44,902 nt of DNA from Phycisphaeraceae bacterium (GTDB lineage: Bacteria; Planctomycetota; Phycisphaerae; Phycisphaerales; UBA1924), in NCBI GenBank assembly GCA_021297895.1, contig JAJTHN010000007.1:1-44902 (forward strand), in the 5' to 3' direction. Below, piece by piece: positions 1-8,108 of this stretch; position 1 is the stretch's first letter, and the number at the start of each line of letters is the position of its first letter. The translations under genes were made by a program, and so were the position numbers. A model generated the notes under the pieces. That model was not told where the DNA came from. It searched no databases and saw only the letters and a list, made by a program, of their open reading frames with translations.

Positions 1-55
1 GGCCCCGCCAGCGTCATTCCCCACAGCCCCTATCCTCACCCCCAGACTCTCATAG

Positions 56-1606
56 CACCTGGTACAGAAACTGGGGGCAGGTCAATCCACTCTCGCCCAG
101 ACCTCCGTCGATCCGCGCCTGCGCATCGAGACCGCGGCCACGAACCTCTCCACGGGATTCGCCAACCTCATCAGTGCCGCGTGCTTCGTCGATGCGGACA
201 CGCTGCTCATCGCGCGGCGGTCCGACGGCGTGATTCGTCGGCTGGATCTTTCCGCCGGCGCGGTCGCTCAGCCCGGGGCGGTTGTGCACGATCTGGACAT
301 TCTCGCGCCGACGCCGACGGACTCGCAGTCGGAGTACGGCGTGCAGTCGATCACACTTCATCCGCAATTCGCATCGAATGGATGGGTCTACATCCGCTAC
401 AGCAAGCGGCTGGCAAGCACGCCCGCGGGGCAGGACACGCCGCAGAGCCAGACCAGCGAGTTCGCCTCGCCCATGGACAACGTGACGGAGCGGTACATCT
501 GGAACCCCGCGGGCAACGGCGGCGCGGGCTCGCTCACGTTCGACGCGTCGATCCGCACAGCGCGCACGCAGACCCGCTACCACCACGGCGGGCCCAGCGC
601 GTTCACGCACGACGGCAAGCTCATCACGCTCCACGGCGACCAGCGCCTGACCAACGACATCGCCTTCAACGGCGGGACGCAGTCGTTCTTCCCGGATGTC
701 TCGGTCATCACGCGGCTGAACGACGACGGGTCGATTCCACCGGACAACCCGTTCGTGATCAGCGGCGCACCGGCGTTCGCGCACGCGTGGTACGCGTACG
801 GCTTCCGCAATCCGTTCGGCGTGGCGATCGATCCGCTCTCCGGACGGCTGTGGGTCACCGACAACGGCGAGGCATCGTTCGACGAGATCAACCGCGTCCC
901 CGCCGGCGCCAACGGCGGAGCCAACGACTTTGCCGGCCCGAGCACCGATCCGAGGCAGAGCCCGCCCGCCAGCATCGCGGGGCTGAACATGATCGCCGCC
1001 GCGTCGTATGTCGAGCCGCAGTTCTCGTTCCTGCAGACCTGCGGCATCACGGGCATCGCGTTCCTCGCCGGAACATCGCTCGGACCCGCATTCGAGCGCG
1101 ATGTGCTGATCGGCAACTACAACAGCGGGTTGCTGTGGCGCATGCGCGTGAACGCGGATCGAACCGCGCTCGTGTTCCAGAACGCCACGCTCGAGAGCAC
1201 CCGCGTCGATAGCCGACAGCCGTTCTCACGAAATCCCGTGGGCACGCCGGCGGAGGAGAACCTTCTGGCGACCGGTGTCGGCGGTGCGTTTACGGGGGCG
1301 CTGAGCATCCTCACCTCGCCCGGCCCGGCGGCCCTGCCGTACGTGCTTTGCGCCAACGGGAGGTTGTACCGCATCACGCGTGCGTGCTGGAGCGATGTGG
1401 CGAACACCGACGGCCAGCCGGGCGCCGACGGCGCGATCGACAACGGGGACTTTGCGCTGTTCTTCGTCGCGTTCTTTGCCACCGAGGGCTCGCCGGAGCG
1501 GCGGTTTGCGGACATCGCGAGCACCGACGGCGATCCGGGGCCGGATGGCGCGGCGGACAACGGGGACTTTTCGCTGTTCTTCCAGCAGTTCTTCGGCGGG
1601 TGCTAA
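56..1606 (+). CDS. PQQ-type sugar dehydrogenase-like secreted protein with C-terminal dockerin modules; 5' end missing or damaged
   Basis: The protein resembles the glucose/sorbosone dehydrogenase beta-propeller family: N-terminal blade text about reading values and rules (LIARRSDGVIRRLD), HHGGPSAFTHDGKL, and YAYGFRNPFGVAIDP followed by LWVTDNGE, a hallmark stretch. Such enzymes oxidise sugars or aldoses in the periplasm using PQQ. The last 75 residues hold two copies of a dockerin-like calcium motif (DGAIDNGDF then FF-x-x-FF) ending in GGC, the type found on secreted Phycisphaerae proteins. The frame opens at 56 after a TAG at 53-55. There is no ATG, GTG or TTG before GTG 230, yet homologous-looking sequence (ETAATNL...) starts well before 230 and follows LAQ, which resembles a signal-peptide end. 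So the true start is lost, non-canonical or misassembled. Family call fairly sure; substrate unknown. Confidence 0.75.
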   Translation, partial: HLVQKLGAGQSTLAQTSVDPRLRIETAATNLSTGFANLISAACFVDADTLLIARRSDGVIRRLDLSAGAVAQPGAVVHDLDILAPTPTDSQSEYGVQSITLHPQFASNGWVYIRYSKRLASTPAGQDTPQSQTSEFASPMDNVTERYIWNPAGNGGAGSLTFDASIRTARTQTRYHHGGPSAFTHDGKLITLHGDQRLTNDIAFNGGTQSFFPDVSVITRLNDDGSIPPDNPFVISGAPAFAHAWYAYGFRNPFGVAIDPLSGRLWVTDNGEASFDEINRVPAGANGGANDFAGPSTDPRQSPPASIAGLNMIAAASYVEPQFSFLQTCGITGIAFLAGTSLGPAFERDVLIGNYNSGLLWRMRVNADRTALVFQNATLESTRVDSRQPFSRNPVGTPAEENLLATGVGGAFTGALSILTSPGPAALPYVLCANGRLYRITRACWSDVANTDGQPGADGAIDNGDFALFFVAFFATEGSPERRFADIASTDGDPGPDGAADNGDFSLFFQQFFGGC

Positions 1607-1637
1607 CTCCGAGGCGGAGCGGGTACCCGCCGCGGAG
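1607..1637. terminator. Imperfect hairpin between convergent genes
   Basis: CTCCG (1607-1611) pairs with CGGAG (1633-1637) and GGCGG (1613-1617) pairs with CCGCC (1627-1631), separated by one A-G mismatch. It fills the 35-bp gap between the converging sugar dehydrogenase-like gene and yajQ, so it could end transcription from both sides. There is no T-run. Confidence 0.4.
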
Positions 1638-1641
1638 ATGG

Positions 1642-2133
1642 TCAGCTCTTCATGTTCACGAACTGGAACGGGATGCCGAACTTGCCGCCTTCGACGAGTT
1701 TGATCACGGCCTGGAGGTCGTCGATCTGCTTGCCGGTGACGCGGAGTTCTTCGCCCTGGATGCTGGCCTGAACCTTGAGTTTGCTGTCCTTGATGAAGCG
1801 GACGATCTGCTTGGCCAGTTCCTGCTCGATGCCATCCTGAATCTTGACCTCGCACTTGAGGCGGCCGAGCGCGGTGCCCTCGTTCTCGCCCCACTTGAAC
1901 GACTTGATGTCGATGCCCCGCTTGTGCGCGGCGGACTCGAACATCTCGCGCACGCCGCGCATCTTGGTCGCGTCTTCGGCAACGATCTTGATCTTCTTTT
2001 CCTTGCGGTCGACCGTGATCTCCACCGGCGAGCCGCGGAAGTCGAAACGGCCGGCGATCGCCTTGTTGGCGTTGTTGATCGCGTTGTCGAGTTCGGAGAA
2101 GTTGAACCGGGAGACGATATCGAAACTTGGCAT
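1642..2133 (-). CDS. yajQ: YajQ family nucleotide-binding protein
   Basis: A 163-residue protein, the usual length for the YajQ/DUF520 family, starting MPSFDIVSRFNF and continuing ELDNAINNANKAI and SPVEITVDRKEKKIKI, all family signatures. It ends in the typical GKFGIPFQFVNMKS tail. Members fold into two RNA-binding-like domains; some bind cyclic di-GMP and act as effectors, and others bind nucleotides or RNA. The ATG at 2133 is chosen because the conserved N-terminus begins there; the frame stays open upstream but without family-like sequence. The gene stands 95 bp downstream of the bcp gene on the same strand. Function in this organism is inferred only from the family. Confidence 0.93.
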   Translation of the reverse strand: MPSFDIVSRFNFSELDNAINNANKAIAGRFDFRGSPVEITVDRKEKKIKIVAEDATKMRGVREMFESAAHKRGIDIKSFKWGENEGTALGRLKCEVKIQDGIEQELAKQIVRFIKDSKLKVQASIQGEELRVTGKQIDDLQAVIKLVEGGKFGIPFQFVNMKS

Positions 2134-2228
2134 GGCGCGAGGATAGCCGCGGGCACGCCCCGCGCCAAGGCGAGTGATCGTGCGCGTCGAGATGGAGCGT
2201 CGGGGCTCCTTGCGGCGCGATCGCGCGC

Positions 2229-2714
2229 TCAGAGGTCCTTCAGCGCCTCGAGCACCTCTTCGGCGTGGCCCGGAACCTTCACGTTGTCGAACCGCTTGGC
2301 GACCTTGCCCGCGGCGTCGATGATGTACGTGGTGCGGATCACACCCATGTACTTCTTGCCGTACATGGACTTCTCGCCCCAAACGCCGAACTTGTCGATG
2401 GTCTTGGGCGTGCCGTCTTCACCGGGCTCTTCGCCGAGAAGGGTGAAGCTGAGCTGGTGCTTCTTGGCGAACTTGGCGATGGCGCCGGTGGGGTCGGGCG
2501 ACACGCCGACCACCTGAACTCCGCCGAGCTTCTTGAACGTCGGCAACTCGTCGTTGAATGCGCAGGCCTGCGTCGTGCAGCCGGATGTGTCGGCCTTGGG
2601 ATAGAAGTACAGGACCAGCGGCTTGCCGAGGAACTCCTTGAGACTCCGCTTGGTGCCGGTATGGTCGACGAGGGTGAACGCGGGGGCTTTCTTGCCGGGC
2701 TCGATCAGGGGCAT
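2229..2714 (-). CDS. bcp: Thiol peroxidase, Bcp/PrxQ-type peroxiredoxin
   Basis: A 161-residue peroxiredoxin that reduces hydrogen peroxide and organic peroxides in the cytoplasm. The motif YPKADTSGCTTQACAFND carries the peroxidatic Cys (about residue 46) and a second Cys five residues later, the atypical two-Cys arrangement of Bcp/PrxQ. VQVVGVSPD and LLGEEPGEDG follow as in the family. ATG 2714 has GAGG five bases upstream; an in-frame GTG at 2720 is possible but has no ribosome-binding site. It lies between yajQ and a pilin-like gene on the same strand. Electron donor unknown. Confidence 0.93.
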   Translation of the reverse strand: MPLIEPGKKAPAFTLVDHTGTKRSLKEFLGKPLVLYFYPKADTSGCTTQACAFNDELPTFKKLGGVQVVGVSPDPTGAIAKFAKKHQLSFTLLGEEPGEDGTPKTIDKFGVWGEKSMYGKKYMGVIRTTYIIDAAGKVAKRFDNVKVPGHAEEVLEALKDL

Positions 2715-2808
2715 ACTCACCTCGATGGTGCACGCGACGGGACGCGCGCGGGTTGGGATGAACGGATGCGAATTGTGGCGGGCAAGTCGATCAAGAGCGT
2801 ACGCGCGA

Positions 2809-3510
2809 TCACTCTGAACCGGGCGGCGGCGCGAGATCCTGCTCCCAGTTCCGCATTTCGCGGCCGTGCCAGGTCATCTGCTGCGGCTCATACCGGGTGA
2901 ATGTCGCGGCGTGCCCATCGTGAAACGCGAGGTTGTTGCTCCCCTTGTGCCCGACGAGTTCGCCCTGAAAGAAGACCGATGGCCAGCGGGCATCATCGGG
3001 ATCACAGTTGGGTGCCTTGGGCGAATCGCCGTGCGGCGCGGAAAAGAGGATCGGCTGATTCGCATCTCCCGTGAGCACGTACTGGCTGCTCAAGAGGATC
3101 TGCGGCGTGCGGATGCTCGTGCGCATGCGTCCGTTGTTCAGGATCGACGCGTAGCGCGACTGCAGGAAGTACGCGAACGGTACCTCCGGGCGGTTGCGGC
3201 CCGGGCAGACGAACACTTCGCGCGAATCGAGATACTCCGCGGCCATTTCGCACCAGCCCGGGCCCGGCGTGTCATCGCCCGTGCCATCGCCCTGCCAGGT
3301 GTGCCACGCGGACCAGTACGGGTACGTCTCGCGGTTGGAGTCGCTGTACATCGTCAGCGCTTGAGCGATCGAGCGTGTATTGGCCAGGCAGCGCGTCAGG
3401 CGGCCGGCTTCGCGAGCCGAGGCGAGGGCGGGGAGCAGGATCGCGATCAGCGTCGCGATAATCGCGATGACCACGAGCAGCTCGATCAGCGTGAACGCGC
3501 GCCGGGACAT
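2809..3510 (-). CDS. Prepilin-type N-terminal domain protein, H-x9-DG type
   Basis: The protein has 233 residues. Residues 1-30 form a type IV prepilin/pseudopilin leader: SRRA, then [21 protein letters not shown], with the Glu at +5 after the cleavage site. An Ala replaces the usual Gly before the cut. Residues after about 200 contain [13 protein letters not shown], matching the H-x9-DG signature found on the large planctomycete family of pseudopilin-like proteins. The body carries Cys residues ([17 protein letters not shown]) typical of such secreted pilin-like proteins. It is presumably processed by a prepilin peptidase and exported by a type II secretion or pilus-like machine, neither encoded here. 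Exact role unknown. Confidence 0.88.
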   Translation of the reverse strand: MSRRAFTLIELLVVIAIIATLIAILLPALASAREAGRLTRCLANTRSIAQALTMYSDSNRETYPYWSAWHTWQGDGTGDDTPGPGWCEMAAEYLDSREVFVCPGRNRPEVPFAYFLQSRYASILNNGRMRTSIRTPQILLSSQYVLTGDANQPILFSAPHGDSPKAPNCDPDDARWPSVFFQGELVGHKGSNNLAFHDGHAATFTRYEPQQMTWHGREMRNWEQDLAPPPGSE

Positions 3511-3590
3511 GTGCCGAGTCTACCACGGGCGGCGTTGTCGGCTGCGGGAGGATCGGGTGAACCTGCGATGCCCGCCGCGTTCGCCCCTGA

Positions 3591-4601
3591 TCATCGGCGA
3601 CGCACGCCCTCAAGGGCGCTCGGGAGAAGGTCGGCCAGCTCCATCGCCAGCAGGCCCGCGGATGCACCGGCGGTGTCGCACCATCGCCTGGCCGCATCGG
3701 CGTGGGCATGAGCGGCAAGACCGGCCATGTCCTGCGCGAGGGCGGTCGTCCGCGTTGGCTCATCAGGCCGGGCGAAGGACTGGGCCAGAAGGCCCGCGAT
3801 CGCGCCGGCGAGCACATCGCCGGTGCCGGCGGTCGCCAGTGCTGGGTTGGGACGGGACACGATGTTCACTCGGTCCGGACCGGCGACAATCGTGGCCGCG
3901 CCCTTGAGCAGCACGATGCACGGCATGCCAAGGTCGGCGAGCGCTGCCTGCAACGCGACGGCCGATCGGCGGGCATCCGCAACGGCAATGGGCCGGCGTG
4001 ACGGCAAGGCGTCGGCGATCTCGGGCCGGATCGCCGCAGCAAGGGCGCGGAACTCGCCCACGTGCGGCGTGAGGATGATGTGAGCGTGCGGGCTGATGAC
4101 CAGCGGCCGTCGGCGGCCAGCACGCGAGCCGGCTCGGGGCACTCTCGCGCCGAGCATCGCGGCCAGCGCGTGAATGCCATCGGCGTCGATGACCACACCG
4201 AGCGGGCGCGATCGGGGTGCCGCGAGCAGGACTTTCAGCGCCGCCAACGTTGCGGGCGATCGGCCCATGCCCGGGCCGAAGACAACGGCATTCGCCTCGG
4301 GGAGATTCACGCTGGCAAAGGCCTGGCGATAGTCGGCGGATGAACGGGTCGTGAGAGTCGCCGCGGTCGCTGAGGGACAGAGCGTCAGTGCCGCGAGGGC
4401 GATCTCTCGCGGCACGATGAGCTTGGCCAAGCCCGCGCCGACGCGAAGGGCCGCGCGGGCGCTGAGTGCCGGTGCGCCGAGCATGAGCGATGTGCCGTCG
4501 GCACAGCCGCCGACGACTATAACGGTGCCGAAGGTGCCCTTGTGGCCGTCTTTCGGGCGGACGGGCGGACGGGGCACGGTGGTGCTCGACGAACGGCTCA
4601 C
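3591..4601 (-). CDS. nnrD: ADP/ATP-dependent NAD(P)H-hydrate dehydratase
   Basis: A 336-residue YjeF C-terminal domain protein that repairs damaged NAD(P)H hydrates using ADP or ATP, in the cytoplasm. Visible motifs are GTFGTVIVVGG near the N-terminus, GPGMGRS, TPHVGEF, and ATAGTGDVLAGAIAGLL, the nucleotide- and catalysis-site loop with its GTGD Asp. The epimerase half (YjeF_N/NnrE) found fused in many bacteria is absent, so this is the stand-alone form. Start GTG 4601 overlaps the TGA stop of the upstream transglutaminase gene as GTGA, which decides the start and implies translational coupling. An insert of basic residues around 190-200 (SRAGRRR) is unusual. Confident call. Confidence 0.9.
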   Translation of the reverse strand: MSRSSSTTVPRPPVRPKDGHKGTFGTVIVVGGCADGTSLMLGAPALSARAALRVGAGLAKLIVPREIALAALTLCPSATAATLTTRSSADYRQAFASVNLPEANAVVFGPGMGRSPATLAALKVLLAAPRSRPLGVVIDADGIHALAAMLGARVPRAGSRAGRRRPLVISPHAHIILTPHVGEFRALAAAIRPEIADALPSRRPIAVADARRSAVALQAALADLGMPCIVLLKGAATIVAGPDRVNIVSRPNPALATAGTGDVLAGAIAGLLAQSFARPDEPTRTTALAQDMAGLAAHAHADAARRWCDTAGASAGLLAMELADLLPSALEGVRRR

Positions 4602-6286
4602 GGCGCGCGATCCTGGCTCGGGGCGGGCGTCGCGGCGGGTTCGGCGGGTTCGGCGGCCGCGGTCTCTTCGATCTCGATCGCGAGCCGCCCGATGATCGGC
4701 GCGAGCGTGACGAGGAAGTTCTGCGTGTCGTCGTCGTTGAGGTTCGACAGGCTCAGGGCGATGTGCGTGCCGTCGTAGGCGGTGTCCGGGAGCGTCGCGT
4801 CGAGGTGGATCCAGCGCGGTCCTTCGGGCGTGCGGACGAGGGCCTGGGCCCACATATGGAACCCGAAGACTTCGCGCTTGGCGTCGGGGAAGTACAGGTA
4901 CACGAGACCCGAGACAACGCGCGCGGGGATCTTGGCGCTGCGCAACGCCGCGGCCAGAAGCACCGCGTGCTCCGTGCAATCGCCGGTGCGTGTGCGGACG
5001 GTTTCGGAAGCCGTCGCGAAGCCGACGGAAAAGTCCTTGTTCTCGATGAAGCTGTGAACGCGCCGACGGAGCCGCTCGGCTTTGTCCTCGTCGGTGGCCT
5101 CCGGCGGAAGGCGCTTGATCGCATCGGCGGCGAAGGCCGCGACTTCCGGATCGTCCGCTCGCAGGCTCACGCTCGAGTCCAGCAGCGGCGCGAGCGACGC
5201 CGGGTCGGCGAGCAACTCCGCCGGTGCGGCATCGACCGCTCCGGGATCGACCGTCACGCGGGCGCTGGTCGCGTCGAGGCGCTGGACCTGCTGCGTAGGC
5301 GATGACGGAAGGTCCGGCAGGTCGCCCTCTTTGGCTCGCAGCACATAGGTGCGACGCTTTGGCGTACGCGGATCATCGATCTTGCCGGTGGGGATGACCA
5401 GCGTGGAGTTGAGCAACTCCGGCGGCGAAAGACGCGAGCGGGCCAGATCCCGATCAGCCTGGATCATGGTCATCTTCAGGAAGCCCATGTTCATCTCGGT
5501 GCGGATCGGTACGCCCGTATCGGGCGCGACCAGTTCGACAGCCTTGAGCCCGCCGAAAGTGTCGACCACGCTCTCCCACTTGACGGCGGGAACGGTCCGC
5601 CCCAGAGCCTCGGCCGTGGTGCGTTCCAGGATCTTGCGCGAGATGGTGAGCACCTTTGTGCCCGAACTGGGGTCGAGCGTGCGCGTGTTGATGGTCTGGT
5701 CGCCACGGCGGAGCGCATCGGCAATCTGACGGCGTGCGGCGTCTGGCGTGAGCCACTCGCCTTCCGGTCGCGGGGCTGTGCGGGTGCGTGTGACCTTGCC
5801 CTGCGTGTTGGTGATGGTGATGCCCTCGGCGGTGAAGCGGCCTTCTTCGACCTGCTCGCTTGTGCCGGTGTTCATGACCTTTCGGGTTGAGACGGGCGTG
5901 CCGTCGGGCGTTTCGACGAACTCGGTGTTCATGGAGATCTTCACGCTGTCTCGGCCGCGCTTGACCTCCATGTTCATGTCCATGCCGGTGACGATGTTGC
6001 CGTCGCGCAGGATCGACCAGGCGCGGGCGTGGCCTGCTCGCTGGCCCAGAAGTTCGAGGACGTACCAGTGCTCGCTGGGTTCGAACGCGGCCGGGGCAGC
6101 CGCGGGCATCGCTGCCATTGGCGTGGATGATGGCGTTGATGGCTGGATCGGGCCCGGTTCGCGCGCGAGGGTTGGCTGTGCGAGCGCACCGAGCGCAACG
6201 GCGATGATCGAGAGGAGTGGCCGGGCTCCGGGCCGCGGAAAGACGAGGCTGGCCACCGGGCACGCGAGCAGGGTGCGGAGGTTCAT
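4598..6286 (-). CDS. Exported transglutaminase-like (papain fold) protein
   Basis: A 562-residue protein with a hydrophobic N-terminal segment (about 22-41) that looks like a signal peptide or anchor. An Ala/Pro-rich linker and a long middle region with no family I recognise follow. Near the C-terminus is a transglutaminase-like core: Cys437 in RTRTGDCTEHAV, His477 in FGFHMWAQ, and Asp496 in WIHLDATLPD, forming an intact catalytic triad. Such bacterial proteins usually act as proteases or cross-linkers in the periplasm; the substrate is unknown. The ATG at 6286 begins the signal-like segment. The stop overlaps the nnrD start by 4 nt, though no functional link to NAD repair is obvious. Confidence 0.85.
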   Translation of the reverse strand: MNLRTLLACPVASLVFPRPGARPLLSIIAVALGALAQPTLAREPGPIQPSTPSSTPMAAMPAAAPAAFEPSEHWYVLELLGQRAGHARAWSILRDGNIVTGMDMNMEVKRGRDSVKISMNTEFVETPDGTPVSTRKVMNTGTSEQVEEGRFTAEGITITNTQGKVTRTRTAPRPEGEWLTPDAARRQIADALRRGDQTINTRTLDPSSGTKVLTISRKILERTTAEALGRTVPAVKWESVVDTFGGLKAVELVAPDTGVPIRTEMNMGFLKMTMIQADRDLARSRLSPPELLNSTLVIPTGKIDDPRTPKRRTYVLRAKEGDLPDLPSSPTQQVQRLDATSARVTVDPGAVDAAPAELLADPASLAPLLDSSVSLRADDPEVAAFAADAIKRLPPEATDEDKAERLRRRVHSFIENKDFSVGFATASETVRTRTGDCTEHAVLLAAALRSAKIPARVVSGLVYLYFPDAKREVFGFHMWAQALVRTPEGPRWIHLDATLPDTAYDGTHIALSLSNLNDDDTQNFLVTLAPIIGRLAIEIEETAAAEPAEPAATPAPSQDRAP

Positions 6287-6362
6287 GATGTGTTGAGCGT
6301 ACCGCCATCGGGCTCGAGAGGGCGCTGCCGCGGTCGGCGGCATCGCGAGAACTGGAAATGAC

Positions 6363-6388
6363 AACGGCCCGCCAGAAGGCGGGCCGTT
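6363..6388 (-). terminator. Strong hairpin after the 6415-7365 gene
   Basis: An 11-bp perfect stem AACGGCCCGCC / GGCGGGCCGTT with an AGAA loop lies just beyond the stop of the leftward gene ending at 6415 and before the transglutaminase gene. Read leftward it is followed by a short T-rich stretch. It probably separates the two transcription units. Confidence 0.75.
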
Positions 6389-6414
6389 GAGGGTTCGCAA
6401 GAACGTTCGCGGGC

Positions 6415-7365
6415 TCAGTTGCCGGCGGTGCCGCCACCAGCGATGGCCGTCACGGGAATCTGCGTGATGCCCGTCAGGATGGTGTTGGAGGTATCGAGAT
6501 TCATCGACACGAAACGCTGGGTTGCACGACCGGCGGGGATGGTGCGCTGCGAGCTGGGCAGCCAGGAGTAGCCATCCAGAGCGCGGTGCACATAGTCCGG
6601 GGCGTCGACGATGATGTGACCTTCGTAGTAGCGGGGGTCGGGCAGCGGGCCGCCGCCGCTGGTCCACTGCTTGTCCTCGGCGTGCTGCGTGATGATGCCG
6701 ATGATCTCGGTAGCGCGCTCGCGGCGGTCCTCTTCGAACTGCTCCGGCGTGCGGGGCTGCTGGTTGCCGGTGTTGCGGAAGGGCGAGCCCTGCGAGCCGC
6801 CGTCGCCACCCTGCAGCACGCGGTCGAGGTCGATCTCGGGAGCCTGCGTGAAGAAGGGGGTCTCGAAGAGGAGCTGATTGATGTCGTACAGCTCAACGCG
6901 GCGGAAGGTGTTCAGAATGGCCTTGGGGCCGATCTGGATCCTGCCGTTGGGAGTCAACTGCCACGTGACGACGAGGTACGGATCCGCCGGGTCACCAACC
7001 TGAGCCAGCACCTTCGTCAGGAAGGTCATGGGGTCGATTTCCTTGGCGTTGAGCGAGACGGGCGCGTCCTTGGCCATGCCGTCGGGCTGCTTATCGGAGC
7101 GCCAGATGGGCTCGAACTCGGCCTTGGTCTCGCGCTCGATGTACTCCAGAACGCTCGAGAGCGGGGTGCCCTCGTTGAGTTCGATGGTGATGGGCTTGCC
7201 AGTGAGCAGACGCATGACGTTGTCACGACCGGGGTTGTCGGACACGCGGCGCATCTCGCCACCGGCGGGCTGGGCCGACTGAGCGACGACCGTGCCAGCG
7301 CAAACGGCCAGCGAGGCCAAGCCGAGGATCAACATCGAACGATTGAACGGACGGACGGTGCTCAT
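6415..7365 (-). CDS. Exported protein with secretin N-domain-like segment, unknown function
   Basis: A 316-residue protein with a clear signal peptide (SMLILGLASLAVCAGTVVAQ, cut after about residue 29). Residues about 55-125 (KPITIELNEGTPLSSVLEYIERE, then VSLNAKEIDPMTFLTKVL) resemble the small beta-alpha STN/secretin N-terminal domains that mediate contacts in outer-membrane complexes; this is a weak resemblance. The rest has a low-complexity Gly/Gln segment and HIIVDAPDYVHRALDGY. ATG 7365 has AGGAG six bases upstream, a good ribosome-binding site. It forms its own transcription unit, with a terminator hairpin behind it. I do not recognise a specific function. Confidence 0.8.
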   Translation of the reverse strand: MSTVRPFNRSMLILGLASLAVCAGTVVAQSAQPAGGEMRRVSDNPGRDNVMRLLTGKPITIELNEGTPLSSVLEYIERETKAEFEPIWRSDKQPDGMAKDAPVSLNAKEIDPMTFLTKVLAQVGDPADPYLVVTWQLTPNGRIQIGPKAILNTFRRVELYDINQLLFETPFFTQAPEIDLDRVLQGGDGGSQGSPFRNTGNQQPRTPEQFEEDRRERATEIIGIITQHAEDKQWTSGGGPLPDPRYYEGHIIVDAPDYVHRALDGYSWLPSSQRTIPAGRATQRFVSMNLDTSNTILTGITQIPVTAIAGGGTAGN

Positions 7366-7725
7366 GACTGGCTCCTGCGAGGGATGGGCCGCGGTTGAGA
7401 GCCGCTGGCCCGAGAATCCATCCCCAGAGTGTATCGTCTTTTCCGCTGGCGGGCTTTGGAAGCGACCGGGATATGGGGAAAAGTTGTTCCCCAAAGCCCA
7501 ACCGCCAGACCCGCCGCCGGCGTCACCCGAGCGTGCAGCCGACGCGACGTTGGACGTTGGTCCGCCATGGTTGGTTCCCGAACTTCGCGCAGACGGCATC
7601 ATCCGCGGCACTCGGATGCCTCACACGACCAATACGGGATATTGAAGACACTCCGCCCCGCGTTCGGGCCACGGGGGCCGAACTGACCGCGGGCCTCGGC
7701 GAATTTGCCGTGCAGGAGGCGAAAA
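7366..7725. other. Gene-free stretch upstream of the 7365 gene
   Basis: No convincing gene. It should contain the promoter and leader of the leftward gene starting at 7365, but I could not identify convincing -35/-10 boxes. It holds the nested inverted repeats listed at 7451-7499. Confidence 0.5.
7451..7499. repeat. Two mutually exclusive inverted repeats
   Basis: GGGCTTTGG (7451-7459) is the exact reverse complement of CCAAAGCCC (7491-7499). Between them GGGGAA (7475-7480) pairs with TTCCCC (7487-7492), sharing two bases with the outer arm. The two stems compete, and both lie in the probable 5' region of the leftward gene starting at 7365. Confidence 0.5.
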
Positions 7726-7797
7726 AGCCACTTCAGGGATTTGAACCCTGGACCTATGCTTTACGAAAGCATCGCTCTACCGCTGAGCTAAAGTGGC
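7726..7797 (-). tRNA. tRNA-Thr (anticodon CGT)
   Basis: A 72-nt cloverleaf on the minus strand: acceptor GCCACTT/AAGTGGC, D-arm with GCTC/GAGC, anticodon stem ATGCT/AGCAT around loop TTCGTAA, T-arm CAGGG-TTCAAAT-CCCTG, discriminator U. The anticodon CGT reads ACG. No CCA is encoded. Confidence 0.97.
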
Positions 7798-8108
7798 GTC
7801 TTAGCGGCCGTCCGCCAAGGGTCGAAAGTATCTGCAAGTGATCGGCCCGAGTCCACTGCCCAATCGTCGGAAACCAAAATCGGGACGCACGCCGGTATCG
7901 GCCTGTGCCGCGAGGTCCGCCAATCTCGATGGTGGAATGGGCGGATTCGGCTCTGGTTCGCTATGATAACTTGACGTTCGCCGATGCTCTCGATCTGGGC
8001 TGATTTTCGGCTTTTGATCGCATGGCGTGGCGGGCTTGGCCCGCGGGTTGATTCTGCACGCGGGCGAATCGCGAGGCTTCCGGCAGCGCCGGGAAGGACG
8101 TACTGACT
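7798..8108 (+). promoter_or_regulatory. gyrA upstream region, weak promoter candidate
   Basis: A 311-bp gap between the leftward tRNA-Thr and gyrA, with no gene visible. TATGAT at 7962-7967 is a reasonable -10 box but has no matching -35 box 16-18 bp upstream. TTGACG at 7971 has no -10 partner. A gyrA promoter must lie here or upstream, but I cannot place it with confidence. Confidence 0.25.

Noticed and set aside
7971-7999. TTGACG as a gyrA -35 box
   Set aside because: No acceptable -10 box occurs 16-18 bp downstream.
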